A stretch of 64,000 nucleotides of DNA from Frateuria edaphi (GTDB lineage: Bacteria > Pseudomonadota > Gammaproteobacteria > Xanthomonadales > Rhodanobacteraceae). The DNA is taken from positions 1,798,001 through 1,862,000 of the forward strand of contig NZ_CP088251.1 of the NCBI RefSeq assembly GCF_021117405.1. Direction: 5' to 3'. Each line of letters opens with the position of its first letter. Positions within the stretch are counted from its first letter, which is position 1. The position numbers and the translations under genes are program-made. The notes under the pieces were generated by a model, which was not told where the DNA came from, ran no database searches, and saw nothing but the letters and a program-made list of their open reading frames with translations. This document shows, piece by piece, positions 7,858-23,501 of the stretch.

Positions 7858-9954
7858 TCACGATGCGTCACGCGCTGCAACAACAGCGCCACAGCACGCC
7901 TGCGCAACCGCGCCGTCGAACAGCAGCGCGGCCGACTCGGGCAGTCGGCGACGCCAGTTCGGATGCAGCGCGTCGGTGGGTCCTGGCAGGTTGGGTTGCT
8001 CCGGCAACGCCAGCAGGTCCTCGGCCGGAATCACCACCAGCGGTGCCGGCGCGCGTGCCACGTGGCCGGCCGCGGCGATGGCCACCGGCGTCACATCCTC
8101 CGGCGAGGGCGGTCGATCCTCGTCCGGCAAGCCACCGGCGGCCTGCGCCGCGCCCGAAGCACACAGCGCACGCCACAGCCGGCTGCGGTCGAGCGCGCGC
8201 TCGGCGATCTCGTCCACGCCCGGCTCGGCAAGGCCGGCCCGCGCGCGCCATTCGATGTCGCGTCCGCTCCACCAGCCCGCGACCGTCGGCACGTCGTGGG
8301 TCGAGGTGGTCGCCATCGCGTCGGGTGACCAGTGCTTCGGTGCGATGAAGCCGCAGTCGGCCGCACGCTCGAACCACAGCACGCGGATGCCGAGCACGCC
8401 GGCCTCGCCGACGCGCCGGCGGAAGTCGGCCGGCACCGTGCCCAGATCCTCGCCGATCACCACCGCACGGTTGCGGTGCGACTCGATCGCCAGCAGCCGC
8501 AGCATGTCCTCGAAGGGGTACCGCACGTAGGCACCCTCGGTGGCGCCGTGCCCATGCGGCACCAGCCACAGGCGCTTCAAGCCCAGCACGTGGTCGATGC
8601 GCACGCCACCGGCATGCGCCAGCGCTGCACGCAGCATGGCGAGGTAGCCGGCGTAGCCGCTGCGCTTCAATCCCGAAGGCGAGAACGTGGTCAGCCCCCA
8701 GTCCTGCCCGTTGCGGTTGAGCAGGTCCGGCGGCGCGCCGACCGACAGGCCGTGCAGCAATTCGCCCTGGTGGCTCCAGGCCTGGCTGCCCCCGGAGTCG
8801 GTGCCGACCGCAAGGTCCGAGATCAGCCCGATCGCCATGCCCGAGGCGCGCGCCGCGTGCTGCGCATCCTCCAGGCCGCGCATCGCCATCCATTGCAGGA
8901 ATGCGTGGAATGCCACCTCGCGGCTGTGCTCGCGCGCGAAGGTTGCGACCGCGGGGCTGGCCGGGTCGTGGTACTCCGAAGGCCAGGCCTGCCAGCCACC
9001 GGGCGTATCGTGCGCGCGGAAGTGCACCTGCAGTGCCTCGAAACGCGCGTGGCGTTCGAGCGCTTCGCCTTGTTCGCGGCGGAAGGCGCACAGCGCCTGG
9101 GTCAGTTTGGAGTCGGCGGTGGACCATTCGAACAGCGTGCGCAGCAGGGTCATGCGCGCACGCGCCGCGCGCGGCCAGTCGATCAGGTCCAGCCATTCCA
9201 GCTCGGCCAACTCCTGGCGCAGGTTGTGCGCATCGGTCACGGTGCGCAGCGCCGACGCGCCGCCCACGCGACCCGGGTCGACGTAGAGCGGATTGAGGAA
9301 CAGTCGGCTGGAAGGCGCATACGGGCTGTAGCGCTCGGGCGCCGCGGCGAACAGCGCGTGCACGGGACTGATCGCCAGCGCATCGGCGCCGCGCGCGGCC
9401 GCGGCGCGGGCGCATTGCTCCAGCGCGGTGAAGTCGCCGATGCCGCCGTCACCCGGCCGGCGCAGGCTGGACAGCTGCACGGCCACGCCCCAGGGACGGC
9501 GAAGGGCGCCAGCGATGTCGCCCACGCCGAACGCGCGTGGCGGGGCGGCGGCGAGCGTGCATTCGTCCTCGCCGATCAACAGGCGGTAGTAGCCCCAGGA
9601 CGCCGGCGCCCGCAGCATGCGTTCGTCCGCGGTGACGGTGCCTTCGTCGACCGCATTGCCCTGTTCGTCCTCGATGCGGTAACGGCGCGGTGCATTGGCC
9701 GACGGCAGCGGGAAGGAGTTGCCGGCGTCGGCGACCACCAGGCGCGGCAGTTGCGTGCCTTCGCGTTCGCGGCGCAACCGTTCGAGGCTGGCGTCGATGT
9801 CGGCTTCGTTCGCGCATGGCAGGCCGAGCGCGTCGAGCACCGCGCGCAGGGTGGGCGGGGCGACCTGTTGCGGACGGTCGTTGGCATCGCGCCACTGCAC
9901 GTCCACCCCGGCCTGCCCGGCGAGCTCGGCGAGACGGGTGTCGAGGTCGCTCAC
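7858..9954 (-). CDS. malQ: 4-alpha-glucanotransferase (amylomaltase, GH77)
   Basis: 698 residues, matching E. coli MalQ (694). It transfers maltodextrin chains and releases glucose, so it can rework the short oligosaccharides left by debranching. Key GH77 motifs are GGVRIDHVLGLKRLW (nucleophile Asp), AVVIGEDLGTVPADF (acid/base Glu) and TSTHDVPTVAGWW. The start is the GTG at 9954 (then SDLDTRLAEL). The frame is open further upstream, but that stretch runs through a REP-like sequence and the end of treZ and does not look like protein. No strong ribosome binding site is seen, so the start is the weakest point. It lies between treZ and treY in the same direction. Confidence 0.94.
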   Translation of the reverse strand: MSDLDTRLAELAGQAGVDVQWRDANDRPQQVAPPTLRAVLDALGLPCANEADIDASLERLRREREGTQLPRLVVADAGNSFPLPSANAPRRYRIEDEQGNAVDEGTVTADERMLRAPASWGYYRLLIGEDECTLAAAPPRAFGVGDIAGALRRPWGVAVQLSSLRRPGDGGIGDFTALEQCARAAAARGADALAISPVHALFAAAPERYSPYAPSSRLFLNPLYVDPGRVGGASALRTVTDAHNLRQELAELEWLDLIDWPRAARARMTLLRTLFEWSTADSKLTQALCAFRREQGEALERHARFEALQVHFRAHDTPGGWQAWPSEYHDPASPAVATFAREHSREVAFHAFLQWMAMRGLEDAQHAARASGMAIGLISDLAVGTDSGGSQAWSHQGELLHGLSVGAPPDLLNRNGQDWGLTTFSPSGLKRSGYAGYLAMLRAALAHAGGVRIDHVLGLKRLWLVPHGHGATEGAYVRYPFEDMLRLLAIESHRNRAVVIGEDLGTVPADFRRRVGEAGVLGIRVLWFERAADCGFIAPKHWSPDAMATTSTHDVPTVAGWWSGRDIEWRARAGLAEPGVDEIAERALDRSRLWRALCASGAAQAAGGLPDEDRPPSPEDVTPVAIAAAGHVARAPAPLVVIPAEDLLALPEQPNLPGPTDALHPNWRRRLPESAALLFDGAVAQACCGAVVAARDAS

Positions 9955-10051
9955 GACCACGCTCGTGGGAATCTGCGCGAGCGCGCGCCGCGCCAGCAAT
10001 CCTTGCAGGACGGGCAACGAAGACTGTGCCACGCGGTCGCGCTGCCACGCA

Positions 10052-10079
10052 GGTCGCGCGCTGGGTGTGCTCCTGTCGG
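10052..10079. repeat. Degenerate half of a REP-like palindrome in the treZ-malQ gap
   Basis: GGTCGCGCGCTGGGTGTGCT followed by CCTGTCGG resembles the right arm of the REP family seen whole at 14099-14171 (GTCGCGCCC...GGGCGCTCCTGCA). Only one arm is recognisable. Confidence 0.4.
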
Positions 10080-10102
10080 GGCGCGGGGGATGACGCTGAA
10101 GC

Positions 10103-11868
10103 TCATGCCGAAGGTTCCAGGAAAACCAGGGTACGGGCGGGATCGAGGCGGCCTTCGGCCAAGGCGGCGATCGCCGACGCCTCGCCGTGCAACCATCGCG
10201 CAGCGGGTGTTGGCTTGGCGTCGACGTGTGCTGCGCGTTCGCCCAGGTTGCAGTAGACGTGCAGCCGCGCATCGCCCAATTGCCAATGTGCCTGCAACGC
10301 GCGCTCGCCGATGGCACGCGCGCCCAACGGTCGCGCCTGCTCCAGCCATGGCGCCAGGTGCTCGCGGCGCTGCGCCAGGAGCAGGCGGACCAGGGTCAGG
10401 CGTGCGACGCCCTCCGCGCTGGCGGCTTCGGTCGGATCCAGCGTGGATTCTTCGAAGGTGGCGGGCGCGTTCGGGTCGGGCACGTCGCCCGCGCCGTGGC
10501 CTTCGAACTCGGCGAATTCCTTGCGCCGGCCCTCGCGCACGGCGGTGCGCAGTTGTTCGCTCTGGTGGTCGGTGAAGTACAGGAACGGCCGGCGGCTGCC
10601 CCACTCCTCGCCCATGAACAGCATCGGCACCGACGGCGTCAGCAGCAACAGCGCATACGCCGCCTCGAGCTTGTCCGCATCGGTCAGGGCGGTGAGGCGT
10701 TCGCCCCGCGCGCGATTGCCGATCTGGTCGTGGTTCTGCAGGAAGTCGACGAAGCACAGGGGAGCCAGATGGGCGCTCGGTTCGCCGCGTGGCTTGCCGC
10801 GCATCGGTTCGCCCTGCCAGGCGAAGCCCTCGGCCAGGCAGCGCACGAGCTTGTCCAGCGGATCGTCGGCGTAGGCGCCGTAGTAGCCGGCGCGCTCGCC
10901 GGTGAGCAGGACGTGCACCGCGTTGTGGAAGTCGTCGTTCCATTGCGCGTCGAAACGATCCGGGCCAAGCAGGTGCGCCAGGTTGGCTTCGTTTTCCAGG
11001 ATCAGGTGCACCTGTCGCCCGTCCGTCGCCGCGCGCACGCGGGCGGCGAGCGAGAGCAGCCATGCCGGGTTGTGCAGCGCATGCACCGCGTCCAGGCGCA
11101 GGCCGTCGAAGCGGTACTCCTGGAGCCAGTACAACGCGTTGTGCACGAAGAAGTCGCCCACTGGCGGCAGCGCCACGTCGATCGCCGCGCCCCATGGCGT
11201 CGGCGGGCCTTCGCTGCGGAAGAACGGCGAGGCGTAGGCACCCAGGTAATTCCCGTCCGGGCCGAAGTGGTTGTAGACCACGTCCAGGATCATCGTGAGG
11301 CCCAACCCGTGCGCCGCATCGACCAACGCCTTGAGCTCGTCGGGCGAGCCGTAGGCCGCCGCCGGCGCGAACGGCAGCACGCCGTCATAGCCCCAGTTGC
11401 GGTCGCCGGGGAACTGCGCAATGGGCATCAGCTCGATCGCGGTGACGCCCAGCGCCTGCAGGCGCGGAAGCATGGCCTGCACGCCGCGGAAGCCGCCGCA
11501 GGCGCCCACGTGCAGTTCGTACACCACGGCCTCGCGCCACGGTCGCCCGCACCAGTCGGCGTGTCGCCAGTCGAACGTGACCGGATCGACCACGACGCTG
11601 GCGCCGTGTACGTCGCCCGCCTCCTGCAGCCGCGAGGCGGGGTCGGGAACGCGCAGGTCCTTGCCGACGTGGAAGCGATAGCGGGTGCCGGCAGGCGCCT
11701 CGCGGATGCACTCGTGCCAGCCATCGTCCAGTGCGCGCATCGGCTGGGTGGCTATCGATCCGAGTTCCAGCTGCACTTGCGCCACATCGGGCGCCCATAA
11801 CCGGAAGCGCGTGCGTCCGTCGCCATGCAGTTCGGCGCCGTAGGGCATGGCGTGGTGGAAGCGCGCGC

Positions 11869-11872
<4 letters not shown>
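10103..11872 (-). CDS. treZ: Malto-oligosyltrehalose trehalohydrolase (GH13_10)
   Basis: 589 residues. It cleaves trehalose from the end of the maltooligosyl trehalose made by TreY. The N-terminal beta-sandwich (about 1-95, FRLWAPDVAQVQLEL) is followed by a GH13 barrel with DVVYNHFGPDGNYLG, GLRLDAVHAL (nucleophile Asp), HLILENEANLA (acid/base Glu) and DFLQNHDQIGNR. A C-terminal beta domain completes the protein. The start codon overlaps the glgX stop by ATGA (11869-11872), so the two are translationally coupled. The length matches the family (560-600). Together with GlgX and TreY it forms the TreX-TreY-TreZ route from glucan to trehalose. Confidence 0.96.
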
Positions 11873-13980
<2,108 letters not shown>

Positions 13981-14098
13981 CAGCGTGTCTTCCGTGTCGG
14001 CGAATTCGCAGGAACGCAATCCGTGTGCGACCGCGCGGTTACGGCGTGGCATGGCGGCCGCGCACCTGGTGCGCTCCCACGAAGCCCAGGCAAGTCGG

Positions 14099-14171
14099 TG
14101 CAGGAGCGCCCCTGGGCGCGACCGCGCGGTGCCGATGAGGCTCGACGGTCGCGCCCGAGGGCGCTCCTGCA
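14099..14171. repeat. REP-like palindrome (family A) between glgX and glgB
   Basis: TGCAGGAGCGCCCCTGGGCG at 14099 and its near-perfect inverse ending GAGGGCGCTCCTGCA at 14171 flank about 25 bases. The same arms recur at 19736-19808 and in degenerate form elsewhere in the window, always between genes. Confidence 0.8.
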
Positions 14172-14185
14172 AACGTTCAGGTAGC

Positions 14186-16359
14186 TCATGGCTGGCCGGC
14201 CAGATAGATCACCGTGGCCAGCGGCGGCAGCGTCAAAGCGAGCGAATGCGACTGCCCGTGGATCGGCGCCGGCTCGGCGTGCGCCTCGCCCTGCCCCATG
14301 CCGGAACCGCCGTAGGCGGCATCGTCGCTGTTGATCGCCAGTTCCCAGCGCCCTTCGCGCGGCACGCCGATGCGGTAATCATGCAGCGGCGCCGGCGTGA
14401 GATTGCTCACCACCAGCGCCGGGCGCGCGCCCTCGGCGAAGCGCAGCCAGGCGAACACGCTGTTGCCGGCATCGTCGCCGATCGCCCAGCGGAACCCGCG
14501 CGGGTCGCTGTCCCAGGCATGCAGCGCCGGCTCGCGCGCGAGCAAGTGATTCAAGTCGCGCAACAGCTGCTGTACCCCGCGGTGGCGTGGATCGTCCAGC
14601 AACTCCCACGGCAGCTGCGCATCGTGGTTCCACTCCGTCGGCTGTCCCAGTTCGCCGCCAGCGAACAGCAGCTTCTTGCCCGGATGCGCCCACATGAAGC
14701 CGTAGTAGGCGCGCAGGTTGGCGAAGCGTTGCCAGTCGTCGCCCGGCATGCGGCCGAGCAGCGAGCGCTTGCCATGCACCACCTCGTCGTGGGACAGCGG
14801 CAGCACGTAGTGCTCCGAATAGGCGTAGACCATCGAGAAGGTCATCTCGTGGTGATGCCAGCGCCGATGGATCGGATCGCGCGACATGTACTCGAGCGTG
14901 TCGTGCATCCAGCCCATGTTCCATTTGTAGTCGAAGCCCAGGCCGCCCTCGGTCGGCGCGCGGGTGACACCGGGCCACGCGGTCGATTCCTCGGCGATGG
15001 TGAGCACGCCGGGATGGTGCTGGTGCACGACCGTGTTGAAGCGCTTGAGGAAGGCGATCGACTCGAGGTTCTCGCGACCGCCGTGGATGTTGGGCACCCA
15101 TTCGTCGTGCTTGCGGCTGTAGTCGCGGTAGAGCATGGAAGCGACCGCGTCCACGCGCAGGCCGTCGATGTGGAAGCGCTCCAGCCAGGCCAGGGCGCTG
15201 CCGATCAGGAAGCCTGAGACCTCGTTGCGGCCCAGGTTGTAGATCAGCGTGTTCCAATCCTGGTGGAAGCCTTCGCGGGGGTCGGCGTGTTCGTACAGCG
15301 CGGTGCCGTCGAAGTGCGCCAGCCCGTGCGCGTCGGTCGGGAAGTGCGCGGGCACCCAGTCGACGATCACGCCCAGCCCCGCCTCGTGGCAGCGGTCGAC
15401 GAAGCGGGCGAAGGCCTCGGGCGGGCCGAAGCGCGCGGTCGGCGCGTACTGGCCCAGCGGCTGGTAGCCCCAGGAGCCGCCGAACGGGTGCTCGGCGATC
15501 GGAAGCAGTTCGAGGTGGGTGAAGCCCATCCCGATGAGATAGGGAATCAAACGCTCGGCCAGCGCATCCCAGCCGGGCGACTCGCCCCGGTCGTCGCGCC
15601 ACCAGGAGCCGGCGTGCAGTTCGTAGATGGACAAGGGGGCGTCCAGGCGCTGGCGTGCCGTGCGATCGGCCATCCAGGCATGGTCGGTCCAGCGAAACGG
15701 TGCGTCGGCGGCAACCACCGACGCGGTGGCCGGCGGCGCCTCGGCGGCCAGCGCCACCGGATCGGCCTTCTGCTGGACCGAAAAGTCCGCACCGAGGATC
15801 TCGTACTTGTAGCGAGCGCCGGCCCGAAGACCCGGTACGAACAGTTCCCACACGCCGTGCGGCAAGCGCAGGCGCATCGGGTGGCGGCGGCCGTCCCAGT
15901 GGTTGAAGTCGCCGACCACGCTGACCCGCCGCGCATTGGGTGCCCACACGGCGAAGCGGACGCCCACCACGCCGTCGCGTTCGACCGGGTGCGCGCCGAG
16001 CTGGCGCCAGAGTTCCGGATGCTGGCCCTGGGCGATCAGGTGCAGGTCGTGCTCGGCCAGCAACGCGCCGAAGGCGTAGGGATCGTCCAGCTCCTGCACC
16101 GCCGTCGGCCAATGCACGCGCAGGCGATAGGCGCCCTCGCCCGGCACCGCGCCGGCGAAGAGTCCATCGGCAACCGTCTCCAGCGAAGCGAGTACCCGGC
16201 CCTGTCCGTCGATCGCCTCGACGGCCTGCGCGCCGGGCTGCAGCGTACGCACCAGGCGCTGGCCCTCGACGCGGTGCGGCCCGAGTACGGCGAACGGATC
16301 GGCGTGGCGTGCCCGTAGCAGCGCACCCACCGCGCCGGGATCGAGTTGGCCCCGGCCGT

Positions 16360-16363
<4 letters not shown>
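14186..16363 (-). CDS. glgB: 1,4-alpha-glucan branching enzyme (GH13_9)
   Basis: 725 residues. It makes alpha-1,6 branches in glucan. Two N-terminal beta domains (DPFAVLGPH near residue 20 and CBM48 with [20 protein letters not shown]) precede a GH13 barrel with [29 protein letters not shown] (nucleophile Asp), [14 protein letters not shown] (acid/base Glu) and [12 protein letters not shown]. The GTG at 16363 is chosen because it overlaps the treS stop as GTGA, and because the sequence upstream belongs to treS in another frame. The length equals E. coli GlgB (728). Next to GlgE it is expected to branch the chains built from maltose-1-phosphate. Confidence 0.96.
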
Positions 16364-19662
<3,299 letters not shown>

Positions 19663-19735
19663 GCGGGGTTCCTTCCGGTTCGCTGCCACCGGCTCCCGCG
19701 CTCAGGCAGCGCTGGTTCCCGAGACCGGCCGCCGG

Positions 19736-19808
19736 TGCAGGAGCGCCCTTGGGCGCGACTGCGGGGCACCGGCGTGGCGTGGCAGTCGCGTCCAAGGGCG
19801 CTCCTGCA
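19736..19808. repeat. REP-like palindrome (family A) between glgE and treS
   Basis: TGCAGGAGCGCCCTTGGGCG at 19736 and the inverse arm ending CCAAGGGCGCTCCTGCA at 19808. It is nearly identical to the copy at 14099-14171. Confidence 0.8.
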
Positions 19809-19831
19809 TGTGGCGGCGGGCTGACGGGCGT

Positions 19832-22800
19832 TCATGCCTCCACCCGCCAGATCGCATAGGGCATGCCCTGCCCCAGCCAAACCTGCTGCCGACCGCCGCG
19901 CCAGGTCAGCGTCGCGTCGTGGATCAGGTCCTCGACGGTTATCGGCGTGTCCTCGCCCACGCCCCAGTCGGCCAGCGGCAGGTGCAAATCGGTCGCCTGC
20001 GCGTGGTGCGGGTCGAGGTTGATCGCCACCAGCACGCGATCGCGTCCGCGTGCCGTCTTTTCGAAGAACAGCACATGGTCGTTGTCGGCGCGCAGGAAGC
20101 GCACGCCCAGGTGGCTCTGCAGCGCGGGCTGCTCGCGGCGGATCATGTTGAGCCGGGTGATCTCGGCAATGATGTTGCCGGGGGCTTCCCAGTCGCGTGG
20201 CTTGATCTCGTACTTCTCCGAGTCGAAGTATTCCTCCTTGCCCGGAACCGGGATCGACTCGCACAGCTCGAAACCCGAGTACATGCCCCACAGGCCCGAC
20301 AGCGTGGTCGCCAGCGCCGCGCGGATCAGGAAACCGCTGCGGCCGGAATGCTGCAGGAAGTGGGGATTGATGTCCGGCGTGTTGACGAAGAAGTTGGGAC
20401 GGAAGAAATCGCGCGGCGGACCCTGGGCCAGTTCGGTCAGGTACTCGGTGAATTCCTGCTTGGTGTGGCGCCAGGTGAAGTAGGTATAGGACTGGCTGAA
20501 GCCGAGCTTGGCCAGCCGGTACATCGGCTTGGGCCGGGTGAATGCCTCGGACAGGAACAGCGTGTCCGGGTACTGGCTGCGCACGCGGCCGATCATCCAC
20601 TCCCAGAACGGGAACGGCTTGGTGTGCGGGTTGTCCACGCGGAAGACGCGCACGCCCTCGCCCGCCCAGTAAAGCACCACGTCACACAGCGCCTGCCACA
20701 GCGACGGGATCGCGCCCTCTTCGTAGAAGTCGACGTTGACGATGTCCTGGTATTTCTTCGGCGGGTTTTCGGCGTAGCGCAGGCTGCCGTCCGGGCGCCA
20801 GTCGAACCATTCGGGGTGTTCCGTGAGCCACGGATGATCGGGCGAGCACTGGATGGCGAAGTCGAGCGCCAGCTCCAGCCCGTGCTGTAGCGCGGCGTCC
20901 CGCAACGCGCGGAAATCCTCGATGGTGCCCAGTTCGGGATGGATGTCCGTATGCCCGCCTTCGGCCGAGCCGATGGCGTACGGGCTGCCCGGGTCGTGCT
21001 CGCCCGGCGTCAGCGTGTTGTTGCGGCCCTTGCGGAAGGCGCGTCCGATCGGATGGATCGGCGGGAAGTACAGCACGTCGAAACCCATCGCCTGGATCGC
21101 TGGCAATCGCCCGATGACGTCGCGGAAGGTGCCGTGGCGCGCGGGATCGTCGGTAATGGAACGCGGGAAGAGTTCGTACCAGCTGGCGAACTGCGCCGCG
21201 CGGCGATCGACTTCCAGCCGCAGCGGCGGATGTTCTGCGGCGAACGCGCGCAGGTCGCCGTCGGTCATCGCCCGGGCGGTGTCCTGCGCGATCATCAGCC
21301 GATAACGCGCCTCGTCGTCTTCGGCCTTGGCCAGGGCGGCGGCCAGGGCGCGCAGGGCTTTTCGTTTCGCCGGTGCGGTGCCGGCTGCGGTCTGCTCGAC
21401 CAGGTGCTGGCCTTCGCGCATTTCCAGCGCGATCGGCACGCCGGCGTCGTGCTTGGCGACGATCTCGTGGCGATAGCTCGCGTATGCGTCGCGCCACGCC
21501 TGCACGGTGTACTCGTGGCGACCCATGCGGGTGGGTACGAAGTGGCCGCGGTAGCGGTCGTTGCCCAATGGCTCCATGCGTTGCTCGTGCCACTGCTTCT
21601 CGTCCAGCGCGCGCCAGCGCAGCGCCACGGCGAGCTTGTCGTGGCCGTCCATGAAGACGTCCGCCTCGACCTCGACGACGTCGCCGACCACGCGCTTGAC
21701 CGCGAAGCGGCCGTCGTCCACGCAAGGGTTGATGGCTTCGATGGCGATGCGCGGCGCCTGCGTGGCCGCGGCGATGGCCTGCTTGTACGCGGCGGCGCTG
21801 CCGCGGATGGCGACCGGCTGCGTGCGCGTGCCCTCGAGGAGGCGCGCCTCGCCAGGGCCCAGCATGATCGGCCCGGCCATGGGCGCGCCATCGGGAGCCG
21901 TCCAGTCGCCATAGTCACTGGCCGCACCGCCGGCGATGGCGCCCAGGTCTACCGGCGTCGCGGCATCCAGCCGCGCGTTGAAGAGCGACAGCCACGCGCG
22001 TTCGTCCTGGCGCCGCAGCACGCCGACCCAGGCATCGTCGATGTGGATCGCCGCCGGCTCGCGCGCCTGCTCGCCGAGGTCCCGCAACCAGTCGTTGATG
22101 GCGCGGATCTCGCCCGTCACATCCAGTGCCTGTTGCTCGTCGCGCGCGAAGCCGGCCGGCATCAGCCAGCCGGTGGCGCAGGCCGCGGCAAACCAGGCAG
22201 CGCGGCGGCGATGGTGATCGGCATGGTCGCGCTCGCCGAAGCCCCGGTCGGCGTCGGGATCGCCAAAGGGCGCCGCGGCACAGGCCAGCGGTGGCGCCAC
22301 CTCGGCCACGCGACGCAATTCGCGACCGAGCCAGCCGGCGCGGAAATCCCACCACTCGGCCGAGCAGAAGGCGTAGTCGAAGGCGACGTCGGTGAGGCCG
22401 GCGAGCTCGGCGGGCGCCAGGCCCTGTGTCCAACCCAGAAACCGCGCCTCGGGCGCCTTTCCGCGCAAACCATCGATCAGGTGCGCCCACCACGCGGCAG
22501 GCGCCGCGTCGAGCGACAGCAGCCGCAGTCCCGCCGCTCCGGCATGCAGTGCCTCGCGCAGGCGCTCGCACCACCAGGCCAGCGCCTCCGGCGCCACCGC
22601 ATCGTCGTGGAAGCGCCAACGCACGCCGGCCTCCGCCGCGGGGCGGCGCGGGTCGGGCAGCACCGACGGATCGGGCAGCGCGTGGAACCAGTCCGGATGT
22701 TCGGCTCGCAGCGGTGCATCGGCCGGCATCGGTCGCGCCACGTCCACGTCGAGCAGCAAACCCAGCCCGTGGTCCCGGCAGATGCGGGCCAGGGTGCCGA

Positions 22801-22960
22801 TCGCGCTGGCGCCTTCGTCGAGCAGGGTCACGGGCGCGAGCACATGGTTGAAGCCGAGCTCGGCGGCATGCGTCAGCCAGCGCGTGCGCGCGCCGCTGTC
22901 GGCGGCGAACCCGGCGGGAAGACTGAAGATGCAAGGCGGCGCGGCCGCGTGTGCCGACAT
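19832..22960 (-). CDS. glgE: Maltose-1-phosphate maltosyltransferase GlgE with a long N-terminal extension
   Basis: 1042 residues. The C-terminal 640 residues (from about 403) are a standard GlgE (GH13_3), which transfers maltosyl units from maltose-1-phosphate onto alpha-1,4-glucan. Markers are SWYELFPRS, LYFPPIHPIGRAFRKGRNN, GVRVFRVDNPHTKP (nucleophile Asp), LFLSEAFTRPK (acid/base Glu) and NTPDINPHFL. Residues 1 to about 400 look like a second GH13-type barrel plus beta domain. GLRLLSLDAAPAAWW sits where the nucleophile motif would be, and there is no matching acid/base Glu (FLGWTQGL). It may be catalytically inactive. The ATG at 22960 is followed by MSAHAAAPP. The neighbours supply its substrate (treS-mak) and branch its product (glgB). 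Confidence 0.94.
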   Translation of the reverse strand: MSAHAAAPPCIFSLPAGFAADSGARTRWLTHAAELGFNHVLAPVTLLDEGASAIGTLARICRDHGLGLLLDVDVARPMPADAPLRAEHPDWFHALPDPSVLPDPRRPAAEAGVRWRFHDDAVAPEALAWWCERLREALHAGAAGLRLLSLDAAPAAWWAHLIDGLRGKAPEARFLGWTQGLAPAELAGLTDVAFDYAFCSAEWWDFRAGWLGRELRRVAEVAPPLACAAAPFGDPDADRGFGERDHADHHRRRAAWFAAACATGWLMPAGFARDEQQALDVTGEIRAINDWLRDLGEQAREPAAIHIDDAWVGVLRRQDERAWLSLFNARLDAATPVDLGAIAGGAASDYGDWTAPDGAPMAGPIMLGPGEARLLEGTRTQPVAIRGSAAAYKQAIAAATQAPRIAIEAINPCVDDGRFAVKRVVGDVVEVEADVFMDGHDKLAVALRWRALDEKQWHEQRMEPLGNDRYRGHFVPTRMGRHEYTVQAWRDAYASYRHEIVAKHDAGVPIALEMREGQHLVEQTAAGTAPAKRKALRALAAALAKAEDDEARYRLMIAQDTARAMTDGDLRAFAAEHPPLRLEVDRRAAQFASWYELFPRSITDDPARHGTFRDVIGRLPAIQAMGFDVLYFPPIHPIGRAFRKGRNNTLTPGEHDPGSPYAIGSAEGGHTDIHPELGTIEDFRALRDAALQHGLELALDFAIQCSPDHPWLTEHPEWFDWRPDGSLRYAENPPKKYQDIVNVDFYEEGAIPSLWQALCDVVLYWAGEGVRVFRVDNPHTKPFPFWEWMIGRVRSQYPDTLFLSEAFTRPKPMYRLAKLGFSQSYTYFTWRHTKQEFTEYLTELAQGPPRDFFRPNFFVNTPDINPHFLQHSGRSGFLIRAALATTLSGLWGMYSGFELCESIPVPGKEEYFDSEKYEIKPRDWEAPGNIIAEITRLNMIRREQPALQSHLGVRFLRADNDHVLFFEKTARGRDRVLVAINLDPHHAQATDLHLPLADWGVGEDTPITVEDLIHDATLTWRGGRQQVWLGQGMPYAIWRVEA

Positions 22961-23073
22961 GGTGGCTCCCGGATTCGAGGATGGGCCTGCCGCGGCGGTT
23001 GCCGGGCGGCGCTTGCGCTGACCGCGGGCGCCGGACTGGACGGGCACGTCCGCTGTCCCCTGGCGCCGGGCCA

Positions 23074-23289
23074 TCAGTCGCCGCGTCGGCGGCTGGCGCC
23101 GCGCGGCCTGTCCGCATGGCTGGCCTGCGGCCGGTTGGTGTACTGGCGCACCGCCTGGGTGTTGGTGCCGACCACGGCGATCGCCTCGCGCAGGTCGCGC
23201 TCGGAAATACGCAGCTGCTTGGACCAGTACCGCATCGCGAACGGATCTCTGTCGTTGATCGTGCTCAGGGTCCGGTCGGACTGGCTCAT
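23074..23289 (-). CDS. Small DUF3606 domain protein
   Basis: 71 residues. The core RDPFAMRYWSKQLRISERDL followed by REAIAVVGTNTQAVRQYT matches the DUF3606 pattern: a short helical domain with a Trp-containing first helix, then an E-L-R-E-A-V-x-x-V-G motif. The C-terminus is basic (RPRGASRRRGD). Its function is unknown; such small proteins are often stress-associated. It is the first gene of the minus-strand run, 113 bases before glgE, and could share a promoter with it. Confidence 0.75.
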   Translation of the reverse strand: MSQSDRTLSTINDRDPFAMRYWSKQLRISERDLREAIAVVGTNTQAVRQYTNRPQASHADRPRGASRRRGD

Positions 23290-23460
23290 GATTCACCCGT
23301 GGCCGCGCGGTGCTGCGGCAGCGCTTGCATCTTGGTCGTCGCGCATTGAAGGCGCCGTCACGGAAAGATGAGGCAGTCGTAAAGCGTTCCGTGAAACCTC
23401 GCGTGGGCGCGCCCTGCGCGCCACCGCGAGGCAAGGCCGTAGCGCGCGGTTGCACACCAG

Positions 23461-23474
23461 TGCGCTCCTGCAAA
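23461..23474. repeat. Half REP-like sequence (family A) before the sirtuin gene
   Basis: TGCGCTCCTGCAAAC matches the right arm of the REP copies at 14171 and 19808. The left arm is not clearly recognisable in this copy. Confidence 0.45.
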
Positions 23475-23501
23475 CAGCCGTGCGGCGGCATACTTGCCGG
23501 C

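Noticed and set aside
9955-10317. Upstream extension of malQ
   Set aside because: It reads through a REP-like element and the treZ terminus and is not GH77-like.
23290-23400. GGAAC-N17-TCTTT as an ECF promoter for the DUF3606 gene
   Set aside because: Only a loose match and a single instance; not supported by any other gene here.
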